A DNA stretch of 64,000 nt from Methanothrix soehngenii GP6 (GCF_000204415.1 NC_015416.1:2542001-2606000); one strand, 5' to 3'; shown: positions 51,640-61,315, counted from the stretch's first letter. Numbers and translations: made by a program. The notes: a model not told the origin generated them from the sequence alone.

Positions 51640-53138
51640 TCTCAAACGCGCTCTCGTTGATGATACTCCTTCCCTTGCTGGGAGCGATAGTATCCTTCTT
51701 TGTGGGCACAAAGGCCAAGTTCGTGGCTCTGATCGCCTCGCTTGCACCTCTGGTGTTATCCCTGCAGATGTACATGGAGTTCGATAAGAGCTCAACTATG
51801 ATGCAGTTCGTGGAGAGCTACAACTGGGTTCCATCCATCGGAGTCAAGTATACCTTGGGCGTCGATGGCATAGGATTCCCCCTGGTCCTCCTCTCCACCA
51901 TAGTCACTGTACTGGTGATAATATACTCCTGGGGAGAGACAAAGAAGCCCAATCAATACTTCGCCCTGCTTCTCTTAAATGAGGTGGGAGTGCTCGGAGT
52001 GTTCACTGCACTGGACTTCTTCCTGTTCTACATCTTCTGGGAGATCGTTCTCATCCCCATGTTCTTCCTCATTGGATCATGGGGCGGACCGAGAAAGGAC
52101 TATGCAGCAATCAAGTTCTTCATCTACACCCACGTGGCCAGCCTGGTGATGCTCCTGGCGATATTCGCTCTGTATTTCACCTACCAGCTGCCGGACGGAT
52201 CGAGAACCTTTGATATGCTGACATTGCTGAAGGCCACCCAAAACCCGGAGATATTCCCGCCGGCCCTGCTGAACATCATCTTCGCAGGACTGCTGCTCGG
52301 GTTCCTGGTCAAGATGCCCGCATTCCCCTTCCATACCTGGCTGCCGGATGCCCACGTCGAGGCTCCGACCGCCGGCTCAGTGGTGCTTGCTGCGCTGCTG
52401 CTGAAGATGGGCGGGTACGGTCTGTTCAGGATCATAGTGCCAATGCTGCCCAGCGTTGACAAGATCTTCGTGACCATAATCGCCATCATAGCGGTGCTCT
52501 CCATCGTCTACGGAGCATTCCTGGCGCTGGCACAAAAGGACATCAAGAAGCTTGTGGCCTACTCGTCAGTTAGCCACATGGGGTTCGTAACTTTGGGAGC
52601 AGTGGCCCTGGTGCCATTATCCATTCAGGGTGCCATGTTCCAGCAGTTCTCCCACGGAATCATTACCTGCGTCCTCTTCATGTCCGCCGGCACCATTCAG
52701 CACGTTGTCGGCACCAGGATCATTGCAGACCTGGGAGGACTGGCTGATCGGATGCCCAAGTTCGCCGTTATCATGATGGCCGGGTTTATGGCCTCCTTAG
52801 GCCTGCCGGGCATGAGCGGATTTGTGGCTGAGTTCATGACACTGACCGGTGCTTATGCCACCCTTCCCGTATACGTCATGATAGTGGTCTTCCTGAGCAT
52901 AGTGATCACTGCGGCCTATCATCTCTGGGCCATGCAGAAGGCCATGTTCGGACCGATTTTGAGGAAGTATATGGATGTACATGATCCGCATGCCTATGAG
53001 CTGTTCAGTATGAGCATGATCATTCTGCTCACTCTGCTCTTCGGCCTGCAGCCCGGTCTTATGACTGACATGATGGGCACAGCAGCAAACCAGCTATTGC
53101 AGCCGGTTGTAACCTTATCTGAGATGGGGGTGATCTGA
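51636..53138 (+). CDS. fpoM: F420H2 dehydrogenase subunit M (NuoM-like)
   Basis: 500 residues; ATG overlaps the fpoL stop (ATGA). Antiporter-like membrane subunit with FFLFYIFWEIVLIPMFFLIG (TM5 Glu), FPFHTWLPDAHVEAPTAGSV and KKLVAYSSVSHMGFV. Forms the middle proton channel. Confidence 0.95.
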   Translation: MISNALSLMILLPLLGAIVSFFVGTKAKFVALIASLAPLVLSLQMYMEFDKSSTMMQFVESYNWVPSIGVKYTLGVDGIGFPLVLLSTIVTVLVIIYSWGETKKPNQYFALLLLNEVGVLGVFTALDFFLFYIFWEIVLIPMFFLIGSWGGPRKDYAAIKFFIYTHVASLVMLLAIFALYFTYQLPDGSRTFDMLTLLKATQNPEIFPPALLNIIFAGLLLGFLVKMPAFPFHTWLPDAHVEAPTAGSVVLAALLLKMGGYGLFRIIVPMLPSVDKIFVTIIAIIAVLSIVYGAFLALAQKDIKKLVAYSSVSHMGFVTLGAVALVPLSIQGAMFQQFSHGIITCVLFMSAGTIQHVVGTRIIADLGGLADRMPKFAVIMMAGFMASLGLPGMSGFVAEFMTLTGAYATLPVYVMIVVFLSIVITAAYHLWAMQKAMFGPILRKYMDVHDPHAYELFSMSMIILLTLLFGLQPGLMTDMMGTAANQLLQPVVTLSEMGVI

Positions 53139-53139
53139 A

Positions 53140-54636
53140 GTGGACTTTTCTCACTACGCACCCCTCTGGGGAGAGGCGTTATTGACGGCACTGGCAGTGC
53201 TTATACTGCTGCTGGGGGCCATGATGAAGAACAGTGGAAAACTTCCAGGCTATCTGAGCCTGGCCGGGCTGGTCGCAGCCCTGGGGCTGGTGGCAAGCAA
53301 TCTCTTTATTGCCCCCACCCTGTTCTTCTTTGATACCATATCGGTAGATGCCCTGTCCCAGTTCTTCAAGGCGGTCTTCCTGATTGTGTCCTTGCTGGTA
53401 GTGATAGCATCGCTATCCAAGTACACGGGAAAGGGCTCAGACGAGTTCTTCGCTCTGCTCCTCTTGGCCACTGTGGGCATGATGATAGTCTCCAGCTCGG
53501 TAGATCTGGTGACTCTGTTCGTGGGCTTCGAGCTGGCCAGTCTGTCCACCTATGCCATGGCGGCGTTTGACAAGACGAAGAAGAACCTGGAGGCGGCCAT
53601 GAAGTACTTCATCTATGGCTCTGTCTCCTCGGCGTTCATGCTCTTCGGCTTCTCATTGCTCTACGGCATGACCGGATCGACTAGGCTGGCAGACGTCGCA
53701 GCAGCATCTGTAGAATCATTCGGTGCAGCGACATTGGTCGCCCTGCTATTCGTCATCGCCGGGTTTGCCTTCAAGATGGCTCTGGTGCCATTCCATATGT
53801 GGGCTCCCGATACCTACGAGGGAGCACCGGCCCTGGTCTCGGCGCTGCTTGCCGCAGGTTCCAAGAAGATGGGATTTGCCGCGGCCTTCAGGGTTCTCCT
53901 GATCGCCCTGGTGGCCATGAGGGTGGAGTGGTATCTTGCTTTCGCCATACTGGCAGCAGTAACCATGACCCTCGGAAACCTGGCCGCTTGCTGGCAGAAT
54001 AATGTCAGGCGCATACTGGCATACTCCTCAATCGCCCAGGCGGGCTATATTGCCATCGCATTTGTGGTGGTAGGTGCAGCCTACGGTGATGCCCCGGTCA
54101 ATGTGCTGAACCTGGGAATGTTCCCCGCGGATCAGCTGGGCATTGCTGGAGCCTTGCTCCTGATACTCGGTCATGCCCTGATGAAGACCGGAGCCTTCAT
54201 CGGCTCAGCTCAGGTGGCCTCGATGGTCTCCAAAAGCGATGCAGAAGATCCGGATGATATATCCAACTATGCAGGTCTCGCAAGCAGGGCGCCGGTCACG
54301 GCGTTTTGCATGCTGATCTTCATGTTCGCCCTGGCGGGAATTCCGCCCACGGCAGGATATATCGGCAAGTTCGTGCTCTTCAGCTCGGCCATCTACTCCG
54401 GCCTGGTATGGCTGGCGGTTTTAGCCATCCTGAACAGCGCTCTCTCCCTGGTGTACTACCTGAGGATCATCAGCTACATGTATCTGAAGGAGCCCGCCGG
54501 GCCGAAGATCGCTGAGTCGAAGGGATATATGGCGGCACTGGTTCTGACCATGCTAGGAGTCGTCTATATCGGTGTATTCCCCGATCAGTTCATCAACTGG
54601 GCACTGCAGGCAGCAACAGTACTGCTGCCTCAGTAA
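53140..54636 (+). CDS. fpoN: F420H2 dehydrogenase subunit N (NuoN-like)
   Basis: 498 residues from GTG 53140, one base after the fpoM stop. Antiporter-like subunit with LVTLFVGFELASLSTYAMAA, VPFHMWAPDTYEGAPALVSA and NVRRILAYSSIAQAGYIAIA. Last gene of the operon: fpoO, which ends the Methanosarcina operon, and fpoF, the F420H2 input module, are absent here. Confidence 0.95.
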   Translation: MDFSHYAPLWGEALLTALAVLILLLGAMMKNSGKLPGYLSLAGLVAALGLVASNLFIAPTLFFFDTISVDALSQFFKAVFLIVSLLVVIASLSKYTGKGSDEFFALLLLATVGMMIVSSSVDLVTLFVGFELASLSTYAMAAFDKTKKNLEAAMKYFIYGSVSSAFMLFGFSLLYGMTGSTRLADVAAASVESFGAATLVALLFVIAGFAFKMALVPFHMWAPDTYEGAPALVSALLAAGSKKMGFAAAFRVLLIALVAMRVEWYLAFAILAAVTMTLGNLAACWQNNVRRILAYSSIAQAGYIAIAFVVVGAAYGDAPVNVLNLGMFPADQLGIAGALLLILGHALMKTGAFIGSAQVASMVSKSDAEDPDDISNYAGLASRAPVTAFCMLIFMFALAGIPPTAGYIGKFVLFSSAIYSGLVWLAVLAILNSALSLVYYLRIISYMYLKEPAGPKIAESKGYMAALVLTMLGVVYIGVFPDQFINWALQAATVLLPQ

Positions 54637-54660
54637 TTTCTTTTTTATCTCATAGCAAGA
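54637..54660 (+). terminator. T-rich terminator after fpoN
   Basis: The fpoN stop is followed at once by TTTCTTTTTTATC, a T-rich archaeal terminator. A second T-run (CTTTTTTTTG) at about 54785-54794 could be a backup. Confidence 0.45.
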
Positions 54661-54807
54661 AACGATTCAAGTTCGCCTTTTCGGGAATACCGCTCCTCCG
54701 CAGGATAGATCGGCAAGGTCGCGGCTTTAGGCTTGGCCATATGCTCCGGGCTGGCAGCAATTTTTCTCCTGCCTGCTTATTCCTCTTTTTTTTGTTTCGC
54801 TATTGAT

Positions 54808-55141
54808 CTATGTTGATCGCCTGAATTTCGTGCAGGCGTCAATGGCCTTATCTACTTCGGCCTACAGTGCTTCGTTTGCAGATCCGAGCAGGCCTGAAAT
54901 TAAAAAGTCTTTTATGGTGGCTACTTTATTCAGCTTTATTACCGAGTTTAGCTTAGACCGGACTCATCAAAAGAGGGTGTTCCTCTGTTTCCAGGACATC
55001 GCAAGGAGACGGCATTATTGGAGTCTTCGAAGATATGCAGGCAATCGTGGTCTCATTCTCGATATTATCTTCGTAGATAACCAAAGCAGGCCGCAGCTTT
55101 CCTGGAGTCAGGTCGGAATTTGGAAAAGGAACGAGTATCTA
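54808..55141 (-). pseudogene. MazF/PemK-type toxin remnant
   Basis: Minus-strand reading gives ILVPFPNSDLTPGKLRPALV and IACISSKTPIMP, the conserved MazF/PemK core. A TAG (55139-55141) replaces the expected residue just before ILVPFP and no start is available. After MSPV the frame stops (TAA near 54968), while the next frame continues with a MazF-like RSKLNSVIKLNKVATIKDFL ending, itself broken by another TAG. At least one frameshift and two stops show a dead toxin. The antitoxin-like gene upstream overlaps its start, the usual TA layout. Confidence 0.7.
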
Positions 55142-55308
55142 TATCGGACTTTCAAATCATCAACTGTATAGATATCAGGTTCGCTCGCTAAGAACTCATG
55201 CAGAGATCTCTCTGAGAGGATCATGAGCGACTTGGTGATGTCCTTGGGCTCCTCCCGGTCGTAGTCAAGTTTATGCTTCTGGTCTTTTCGCTCCAAAACC
55301 TCGCACAT
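55108..55308 (-). CDS. Antitoxin-like small protein of the decayed TA pair
   Basis: 66 residues from ATG 55308 (GAGGG nearby upstream; ATG 55323 also in frame). It reads EEPKDITKSLMILSERSLHEFLASEPDIYTVDDLK, summarised here by its key parts ITKSLMILSERS and EPDIYTVDDLK, a pattern typical of small antitoxins encoded just before PemK/MazF toxins in archaea. The last dozen residues (YSFLFQIPT) come from reading the toxin start region in the wrong frame, so the original stop was probably lost by the same change that broke the toxin. Confidence 0.55.
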   Translation of the reverse strand: MCEVLERKDQKHKLDYDREEPKDITKSLMILSERSLHEFLASEPDIYTVDDLKVRYRYSFLFQIPT

Positions 55309-55387
55309 GATTATATCCCTCATCTCTTATTATTTAAATCATGATCGCTAGGCTTTGGGATTGAAATAATTTTTATAAAAGTTCATC

Positions 55388-56233
55388 TTAGCTCTTCAGA
55401 TGAACATGAGTATGCCCCGCATCATGGTCATGCAGGTGCTCATGTACGAGCTTGCCGTGGATATGCATGTGCTCATGCACCAGATTGGATTCCATAAGGA
55501 GCTCATAATTGGAGAGAACTCTATTTGGAGTGTCATCCAGCTTGATCCTGTGGTCCTCACCCATTACAATTGACCTCTTGCTGATCATATCCATGATCTC
55601 TAGGTCGTGTGTAGCAGTGATGATGGTCTTCCCGGCATGAGATAGCTCTCTGAGAAGTTCTATCAGCCAGAGCTGGGTTCTGGGGTCAAGGCCCGCGGAT
55701 GGCTCGTCCAATAGCAGCACATCGGGATTGTTCACCAGGACGGTGGCAATGCAGACCTTCTTCTTCTCCCCACCGCTCAGGGTGTGAGGCGCTCTGTCTC
55801 GCAGCTTTGCTATCTGCATCATCTCTATTATATCCTCAACCCTGGCTTTCACCTCCTCCAAAGGTATATTCAGCTGCAATGGGCCAAAGGCAATCTCCTC
55901 GAAGACCGTGGAGGAGAAAAGCTGGATGTCGGAGTTCTGAAAGACAAAGCCCACCTTTGTCCGGAAGTAGGTCCTGAATTTATTCTCCTTTATGGAGTCG
56001 AAGACCTCCTCGGTTACCGGATGGCCGAAGGCAAAAAAGTCGCCGGCCGTCGGATAGACCAGGCCGTTCAAGACGGCGAGCAGCGTTGACTTGCCGCTGC
56101 CGTTTGAGCCGATGATTGTGACCTGCTCTCCCCTATTGATCTTGATTGTGATATCCTTTAGGGCCTCGATCTTTCCCAGGTAGGAGTAAGATACATTCCT
56201 GAGGTCAAATATGGTGTCCATCTTCTCTTCCAT
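55388..56233 (-). CDS. cbiO: Cobalt/nickel ECF transporter ATPase CbiO
   Basis: 281 residues; ATG 56233 or ATG 56221. Walker A IGSNGSGKSTLL, signature LSGGEKKKVCIA and Walker B VLLLDEPSAGLD are complete. The last 35 residues are His-rich (HEHMHIHGKLVHEHLHDHDA), about ten His, a likely Ni or Co binding tail not needed for the ATPase. Last gene of the cbiM-N-Q-O operon. The organism needs Co for corrinoids and Ni for F430 and CODH, so either metal is possible. Confidence 0.94.
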   Translation of the reverse strand: MEEKMDTIFDLRNVSYSYLGKIEALKDITIKINRGEQVTIIGSNGSGKSTLLAVLNGLVYPTAGDFFAFGHPVTEEVFDSIKENKFRTYFRTKVGFVFQNSDIQLFSSTVFEEIAFGPLQLNIPLEEVKARVEDIIEMMQIAKLRDRAPHTLSGGEKKKVCIATVLVNNPDVLLLDEPSAGLDPRTQLWLIELLRELSHAGKTIITATHDLEIMDMISKRSIVMGEDHRIKLDDTPNRVLSNYELLMESNLVHEHMHIHGKLVHEHLHDHDAGHTHVHLKS

Positions 56234-56237
56234 GCTC

Positions 56238-57176
56238 CTATATCCGAGGGATATTCTGAGAGATCAGAAGGAGCACAATGCCCAGAGATATAGCTGTTGC
56301 CCCGGCGAGATAGTCACGATTCCTGAATTTGAATTCCTGCATAATATGCACCTCGCCGTTAAAGCCTCGGGAGGTCATGGCCATATGGACTTTCTCGCTC
56401 ATGTCCAGGGATCTGATCAGGGTATAGCCCATCCTCCCTCCCATCCACTTCTGCTCGTCGAACAGCCCTCCTGCCCGGATGGTTCTCGCCTTCTTGGCGA
56501 TGTACATCTCTCGCACCAGCTCCATCAGGAGGAAGATATAGCGATAGGCCATCTCCAGGGTGAGGACATACAGCTTTGGAACGCCCACAGATCTCAGGGA
56601 TTTGAAGAGGACCTGCTTGGAGGTGGTGATGAAAAGCAATACTACTGCCGATACGCATGCTGCCACCCTCATGGTGAAGATCACAGCGGCTACAGTTCCC
56701 TGGCGGGTTATGTAGATCGATTCTGGAAGGGAGAACGGCCCCAGGTGAGCTCCCGGTCCGAGGATTGCCAGGTGAATGAGAGGGTCTCCCGGAATGAATA
56801 TGTTGAAGATCATGGGCAGGGCAATGATCCCAGCGAAAACGGGTATGAACAGCCACACCCTCTTGATGAAAAAGAGCACATCTATTTTGCTCAGATATGC
56901 GAAGAGCAGGGTGAGGAGATAGATGAATATCAGGACATTCAGATCTCCAATCAGGCTGGTTGCGAATACGATGGCCAGAATGGAGATCAGCTTCGCCCTT
57001 GGGTCCAGGCTTTGCAGAACGCCGGGCAGGCGGGAGCTGGCCTCAGAGACGAATGCCTCCTCCATGAAGCCTAATATCCCGTCTATCGTCTTTCCCACAA
57101 AACCCTTTTTGCCCTGGGCTGTCTCTGGAAACTGAAGTGGGCCAGCATCTACCTCTCTCATCCAATCCGGAATCAT
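56238..57176 (-). CDS. cbiQ: ECF transporter transmembrane protein CbiQ
   Basis: 312 residues with AAAAGGAGC before the ATG. About five to six membrane segments; the two Ala-Arg-Gly-type coupling regions are seen as AKKARTIRAGGLFDEQ and MAMTSRGFNGEV. An N-terminal cytoplasmic lead of about 55 residues is longer than usual. Ends four bases before cbiO. Confidence 0.92.
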   Translation of the reverse strand: MIPDWMREVDAGPLQFPETAQGKKGFVGKTIDGILGFMEEAFVSEASSRLPGVLQSLDPRAKLISILAIVFATSLIGDLNVLIFIYLLTLLFAYLSKIDVLFFIKRVWLFIPVFAGIIALPMIFNIFIPGDPLIHLAILGPGAHLGPFSLPESIYITRQGTVAAVIFTMRVAACVSAVVLLFITTSKQVLFKSLRSVGVPKLYVLTLEMAYRYIFLLMELVREMYIAKKARTIRAGGLFDEQKWMGGRMGYTLIRSLDMSEKVHMAMTSRGFNGEVHIMQEFKFRNRDYLAGATAISLGIVLLLISQNIPRI

Positions 57177-57295
57177 ATGCTCCTTTTGTTACAGCCTACT
57201 GGTTGGAATGCTTTGTCCTCACAGGCACTAGCCGATGAGCGGTTATGTCCAAAGCTAGCGGATATCCTGGCCGACGTCTCCCTGGAGGGATAGTA

Positions 57296-57610
57296 CTAAT
57301 CCTTTGCGATCCTCTTTCCCAGAATGTATAGCAGGCCGCCTCCAATGATAACTCCTATCACCGCGGAGAGAATGTACGCCGCAGACGCTGCGGTCATTGA
57401 GTCTCCCATCCCGGGCAGGGCATAGTCTGGCATTGGCGCGCTCCAAAGGGATGAAAGCTCCTCTAAGCCTTCTGGAACATAGCCTATCTTCTCCTCTAGC
57501 TCCTCATTTCCCCATTCTCCAAAGGTCTCTCCCACTGCCAGCAGGCCAAGTGGCGCAAGGATGATGAGCGCAGCCAGGCCTACTATCAGGTTCCTTGTAG
57601 TCTTGTCCAT
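57296..57610 (-). CDS. CbiN/NikN-like PDGLE-domain subunit
   Basis: 104 residues with a membrane segment at each end. The outer loop carries YVPEGLEELSSLWSAPMPDY, a variant of the PDGLE domain found fused to or beside CbiM/NikM. It sits between cbiM and cbiQ, and assists metal loading. 9 bp after cbiM and 119 bp before cbiQ. Confidence 0.85.
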   Translation of the reverse strand: MDKTTRNLIVGLAALIILAPLGLLAVGETFGEWGNEELEEKIGYVPEGLEELSSLWSAPMPDYALPGMGDSMTAASAAYILSAVIGVIIGGGLLYILGKRIAKD

Positions 57611-57619
57611 GCTCTTTCC

Positions 57620-58339
57620 TCACAACGTTCCTGCCCTTCCCATTTTTATCCTCTCTCTAGCGGATAACTCACCATAAAGCAGGGTGGCATCGGTCTTTTG
57701 AATATAGGCGAAGATCAAAGCAGTTACCAACGCCTCGAGAATGGAAAATCCGAGCGCGTGCTCCAGTATCATTGCAGGCATGGTGATATTCAGGGAATAA
57801 GGCATAAAGACGGGAATTCCTTCTGCCGTTTGATGGAGGAGGGGTTGGATTCCGAACATGAAGCCGGTCAGAGCTGCCGCCAGGGTGAGCGATACATATC
57901 CTGCTATTGCTGCGGCAATGACCCTGCGTGAAGATGCGATATTAGTGCTTCCGCTCACTATCCTGTAGATATAATAAGCGGAAAAGGGCATCACTACGGC
58001 CATGTTGAAACAGTTGGCAGCAATGGCTGTGATCCCCCCATCTCCAAATATCAGGGCCTGCAATACCAGGGCCACCGTCACTGATATTACCGCTGCCCAG
58101 GGTCCCAGAACTATTCCTATTATCGCTGCTCCCACTGCGTGGCCAGTGCTGCCACCAGGTATTGGAACATTGAACATCATGATCACGAAGGAGAATGCCG
58201 CGGAGAGAGCAAGCAGGGGAACCTGCCTTGATCTGAGTTCGTTGCCCAACCGCCTTCCGGCGTAGATCCATATAGGGATCATTATTATCCATAATGCACC
58301 GTAAGTATAAGGCCCTAAATAGCCATCAGGAATGTGCAT
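57620..58339 (-). CDS. cbiM: Cobalt/nickel substrate-binding membrane protein CbiM
   Basis: 239 residues starting MHIPDGYLGP, the CbiM/NikM N-terminus in which the amino group and His2 bind the metal. Seven hydrophobic segments; MMFNVPIPGGSTGHAVGAAI holds the second conserved His motif. First gene of the operon. No cobalamin riboswitch was recognised in the 160-bp upstream spacer. Confidence 0.93.
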   Translation of the reverse strand: MHIPDGYLGPYTYGALWIIMIPIWIYAGRRLGNELRSRQVPLLALSAAFSFVIMMFNVPIPGGSTGHAVGAAIIGIVLGPWAAVISVTVALVLQALIFGDGGITAIAANCFNMAVVMPFSAYYIYRIVSGSTNIASSRRVIAAAIAGYVSLTLAAALTGFMFGIQPLLHQTAEGIPVFMPYSLNITMPAMILEHALGFSILEALVTALIFAYIQKTDATLLYGELSARERIKMGRAGTL

Positions 58340-58501
58340 AGAAACACCCTTGGGCCAATTGTCCTTGGGTTATAAGAAGATATCGGATTCGTATATTATG
58401 TGTGAAAATTTTGCATCTATTATCATAAGATCATCTTTTTTCCTAGGGCAAAAAACAAGCGAGCATTTGATAAAGCGGTAGCGCTATTCAGAGTATGAAA
58501 G

Positions 58502-59320
58502 ATGACTGAGACTACCACTGAAAAGAGCATACTGCTTCTGATCGCCCTGATGGCGGCCATTCTCTCTGCCCCTACCTCCTCTGCTGAGATCAAAGGGCAG
58601 ACAGACGGGATACACGAGGGCACTGCCGACTTTGATCTCTCTGAATCCATAAACAGCACTGCGAACAGCATCGCCCCTGCAGAGCATAATGGATTCACAA
58701 TTTATAATGCCACAGCATCTATGAACGGCGGCGCAGATGGGGAGTTCAACGGCACAGTATATCGTCTGGGCGAGTTGGTGACCGAGGTTACAGTACCGGT
58801 CAATGCCAGCCGGCTTAATCTCACCCTGCCAGAGAAGGTGGATAATATCACCCTTTATGATGAAGCCGGAAGAATGGTTAAGATAAATAGCAGCCAGAGT
58901 TTCTGGCAGGGAAACTACATCTACAGCCTGGACTTTGAAAGGCATGTCGAGGGAAGGCTGGTCTACAACTTGACTTCACAGGGCCAGCAGTTTGTGATAT
59001 CAATCCGAGATAAAGGACCGGTAAGAGTAATCCTGCCAGAAGGATATGCCACTGGAGACCGCCTGCTGGGAATAGCCTGGCCCCCACCTGACATGATCGC
59101 GAGCGCAGAAAAAAAGAGTGCTCTCACCTGGTATAATACCACTAAGGTATCCTATATTGAGGTGAACTACTATCGAGATAATGCCCGTGAAGCCTTGGCG
59201 ATAATCATATCCATCCTCGCCCTGGCAGCGATTGCCCTGCTCGTTGAGTATTACTTCAGCATCAGAAAGCTGAGATCATTGAGGATGGAGAAGGAAGAAG
59301 AGTCCATGAAGAAGAATTAA
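58502..59320 (+). CDS. Membrane-anchored extracellular protein (DUF5803-like)
   Basis: 272 residues. Signal peptide (11-28, ending SSAEI), a beta-rich exterior part with many Asn-x-Ser/Thr sites (NSTANS, NGTVYR, NLTLPE), a WPPPDMIASAEKKSALTWY segment and a C-terminal membrane helix (ALAIIISILALAAIALLVEY) followed by a charged tail. The layout matches DUF5803 proteins of halophiles and methanogens; role unknown. Divergent from cbiM. Confidence 0.7.
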   Translation: MTETTTEKSILLLIALMAAILSAPTSSAEIKGQTDGIHEGTADFDLSESINSTANSIAPAEHNGFTIYNATASMNGGADGEFNGTVYRLGELVTEVTVPVNASRLNLTLPEKVDNITLYDEAGRMVKINSSQSFWQGNYIYSLDFERHVEGRLVYNLTSQGQQFVISIRDKGPVRVILPEGYATGDRLLGIAWPPPDMIASAEKKSALTWYNTTKVSYIEVNYYRDNAREALAIIISILALAAIALLVEYYFSIRKLRSLRMEKEEESMKKN

Positions 59321-59362
59321 CCCGTCCCAATAGAAATTCGGATACAATCAAGGGGATGTGCA

Positions 59363-60049
59363 ATGAGTAAAACAATAACCATTTGCGATGGGATCTATGC
59401 TGTGGGGGGACCGAATCTCTCCCGTTCCGAGGATGCATATGTCTATCTTGTCGATGCAAAGAGCTGTCTGGTTTTAATAGACGCTGGTGTAGGATATGGA
59501 AATGATAAGATAGAAAAGAACATCAGATCTCTGGGCTCCGAGCCAGCACAGGTCTGGCATATTATTGCCACCCACTGCCACATCGATCATATCGGAGGAC
59601 TTCACCTCTGGCGGGATAAGTACGGCAGCAAGATCATTGCCCATGAACTGGACCGGGCTGGCATAGAGGGCAAGAATAATGAGCTGACGGCCGCCAGCAT
59701 GTACGGGGTTGACTACCGGCCGGTCATGCTTGATACCATCCTCTCTGGCGAGCATAATCAGATCCGTCTGGGAGAGATGGAATTTAAGGTCCTTCACACC
59801 CCCGGCCACACTCCTGGAAGCATCTCGGTTTATATCGATACCCCTGAAGGCAGGGTTCTCTTCGGCCAGGATATACACGGCCCGTTCTCTCCCTCCTGGG
59901 ATTCTGATATGGTGGAGTGGAGGAGATCGATGAGAAAACTCCTTGACCTTGAGGCCGATTTTCTCTGCGAGGGGCATGCTGGGATCTACAGAGGCGAGGA
60001 GATCAGAGAATATATTGAGGGCTATTTGAGAAGATATAGCTCGAGCTGA
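59363..60049 (+). CDS. Metallo-beta-lactamase-fold hydrolase
   Basis: 228 residues. The metal motif ATHCHIDHIGGLHLW gives HxHxDH; later His are in HTPGHTPGSISVY and the bridging Asp in LFGQDIHGPFS, with a final CEGHAGIY. This is a glyoxalase II-like member with a two-metal site. Substrate uncertain. Preceded by GGGGATG and 43 bp after the DUF5803-like gene, so co-transcription is possible. Confidence 0.9.
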   Translation: MSKTITICDGIYAVGGPNLSRSEDAYVYLVDAKSCLVLIDAGVGYGNDKIEKNIRSLGSEPAQVWHIIATHCHIDHIGGLHLWRDKYGSKIIAHELDRAGIEGKNNELTAASMYGVDYRPVMLDTILSGEHNQIRLGEMEFKVLHTPGHTPGSISVYIDTPEGRVLFGQDIHGPFSPSWDSDMVEWRRSMRKLLDLEADFLCEGHAGIYRGEEIREYIEGYLRRYSSS

Positions 60050-60116
60050 GTTTCTCTTTTTTTGGCTCTTCGCTGAATTATGTGGGTGAGTTCAGGCAGA
60101 GAATATGGCCTCTGTT

Positions 60117-60173
60117 CCTCTGTGCCTCTGTGGTTAGGTCAGTGCATCGCGGTTCACCACAGAAGGCACGGAG
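60117..60173. repeat. Imperfect inverted repeat of the CTCTGTGCCTCTGTGGT type
   Basis: CTCTGTGCCTCTGTGGT at 60118-60134 faces ACCACAGAAGGCACGGAG at 60156-60173, a stem of about 17 bp with one mismatch and one bulge around a 21-nt loop. Similar GTGCCTCTGTGGT stretches occur between genes in many archaeal and bacterial genomes as scattered repeats. It may also serve as a bidirectional end signal between the MBL and rtcA genes. Confidence 0.5.
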
Positions 60174-60271
60174 ACATAAAGTTTTTCCGATTTACGTTCA
60201 CCCATGACAAATAGCGAGGAGCCCTTTTTTATTATTACTACCCTGGCTTAATCTATAGCCCGCCATCAGGC

Positions 60272-61315
60272 TCAAGCCTCGAGCACCATAACTTCCTTTC
60301 CTGATATATCTTTTTGCGAGATCGATATCTTCCTCTCCAGAAAATGCTCTGCAGTCCATATATTAGTACTGGTGTGCAGGGATATCTCCCGGGTGCTATA
60401 GCTACCTCCTGCCAGGGCTAGATAGGGAATCAGCTGATCGGCCAGATGAACATCCACAGATGCGCCAGATGCAAGCTCCAAAGCCAGCTCCTCTGCGGCG
60501 CTCTTTCCTACCCTTTCTGCAGGAAGACCTCTCTTGCCCAGGCTGCTGGCACCAATATGGACTCTGGGAGAATCCGACCAAAGGGTAATGCCGCTACCCG
60601 TTGACGGCAGCCTGAGGACCTCCAGGGCTATGTTGGCCTCAAAGCCTGCCTCCAGAAGAGCTCCGGCCGCTGCATCCGCCTGTCTTTTGGCCACATTCTC
60701 GGGCAGGTTTGAGCAATGGGATATTCCGGAGATTTCCATTTCAGATCGATCGCCGGAAGCGTTCCTGACGCCTGTGCTCTCCAGATGAGCGGCCTGGAGT
60801 TCCGAGGGCTCGATACTGCAGACCACATTTCCCTGGCCATGGGGGTAGTATCCTCTCTTCTCCAGCTTCAGGCTCGCTTTGGCCCCGAAACGCTGCAGAG
60901 CGGGCAGGAAGACGTTCTGGAAGTAATCGACAGTTGGCGACCACTGCACATCAGTTCCACCCTGAACCGATAAGGTTGTGGGTGTATTGGCCCGAAGCAG
61001 TGCAGGGAGGAGACATTGAAGGAGAAGAGTCGCGCTTCCGGCAGTCCCTATGGAGATCTCATAGCTGCCACCTTGAATCTCGCCGGGAGAGAAGCTGATC
61101 TCTGATGATCCAGGGCTGATGCCTGAGGTCTTGGCCTGGCATATGCTGGCCAGAGCAGCAATAGCATGGGCATGCTGAGCTGCCAGTCCGGGCTTTGGAC
61201 GGCCTTGCCTTATCTTGCTTATGTGGACCGATTTCCCAGTGACCGCACAAAGTGCCACAGCCGTCCTGACGATCTGGCCGCCCCCTTCTCCAAAGGAGCC
61301 GTCTATCTCAATCAT
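60272..61315 (-). CDS. rtcA: RNA 3'-terminal phosphate cyclase
   Basis: 347 residues, normal length. [17 protein letters not shown] is the family start, with [16 protein letters not shown] next, and the nucleotidylated His lies in [16 protein letters not shown]. It converts 3'-phosphate RNA ends to 2',3'-cyclic phosphate using ATP. No rtcB is seen nearby. Confidence 0.95.
   Translation of the reverse strand: MIEIDGSFGEGGGQIVRTAVALCAVTGKSVHISKIRQGRPKPGLAAQHAHAIAALASICQAKTSGISPGSSEISFSPGEIQGGSYEISIGTAGSATLLLQCLLPALLRANTPTTLSVQGGTDVQWSPTVDYFQNVFLPALQRFGAKASLKLEKRGYYPHGQGNVVCSIEPSELQAAHLESTGVRNASGDRSEMEISGISHCSNLPENVAKRQADAAAGALLEAGFEANIALEVLRLPSTGSGITLWSDSPRVHIGASSLGKRGLPAERVGKSAAEELALELASGASVDVHLADQLIPYLALAGGSYSTREISLHTSTNIWTAEHFLERKISISQKDISGKEVMVLEA

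Noticed and set aside
54803-55171. Plus-strand 122-codon reading frame after fpoN
   Set aside because: It is antisense to the recognisable MazF/PemK remnant and has no protein-like pattern of its own.
58340-58501. Cobalamin riboswitch before cbiM
   Set aside because: No B12-box-like sequence or clear structure was seen in the 160-bp spacer.
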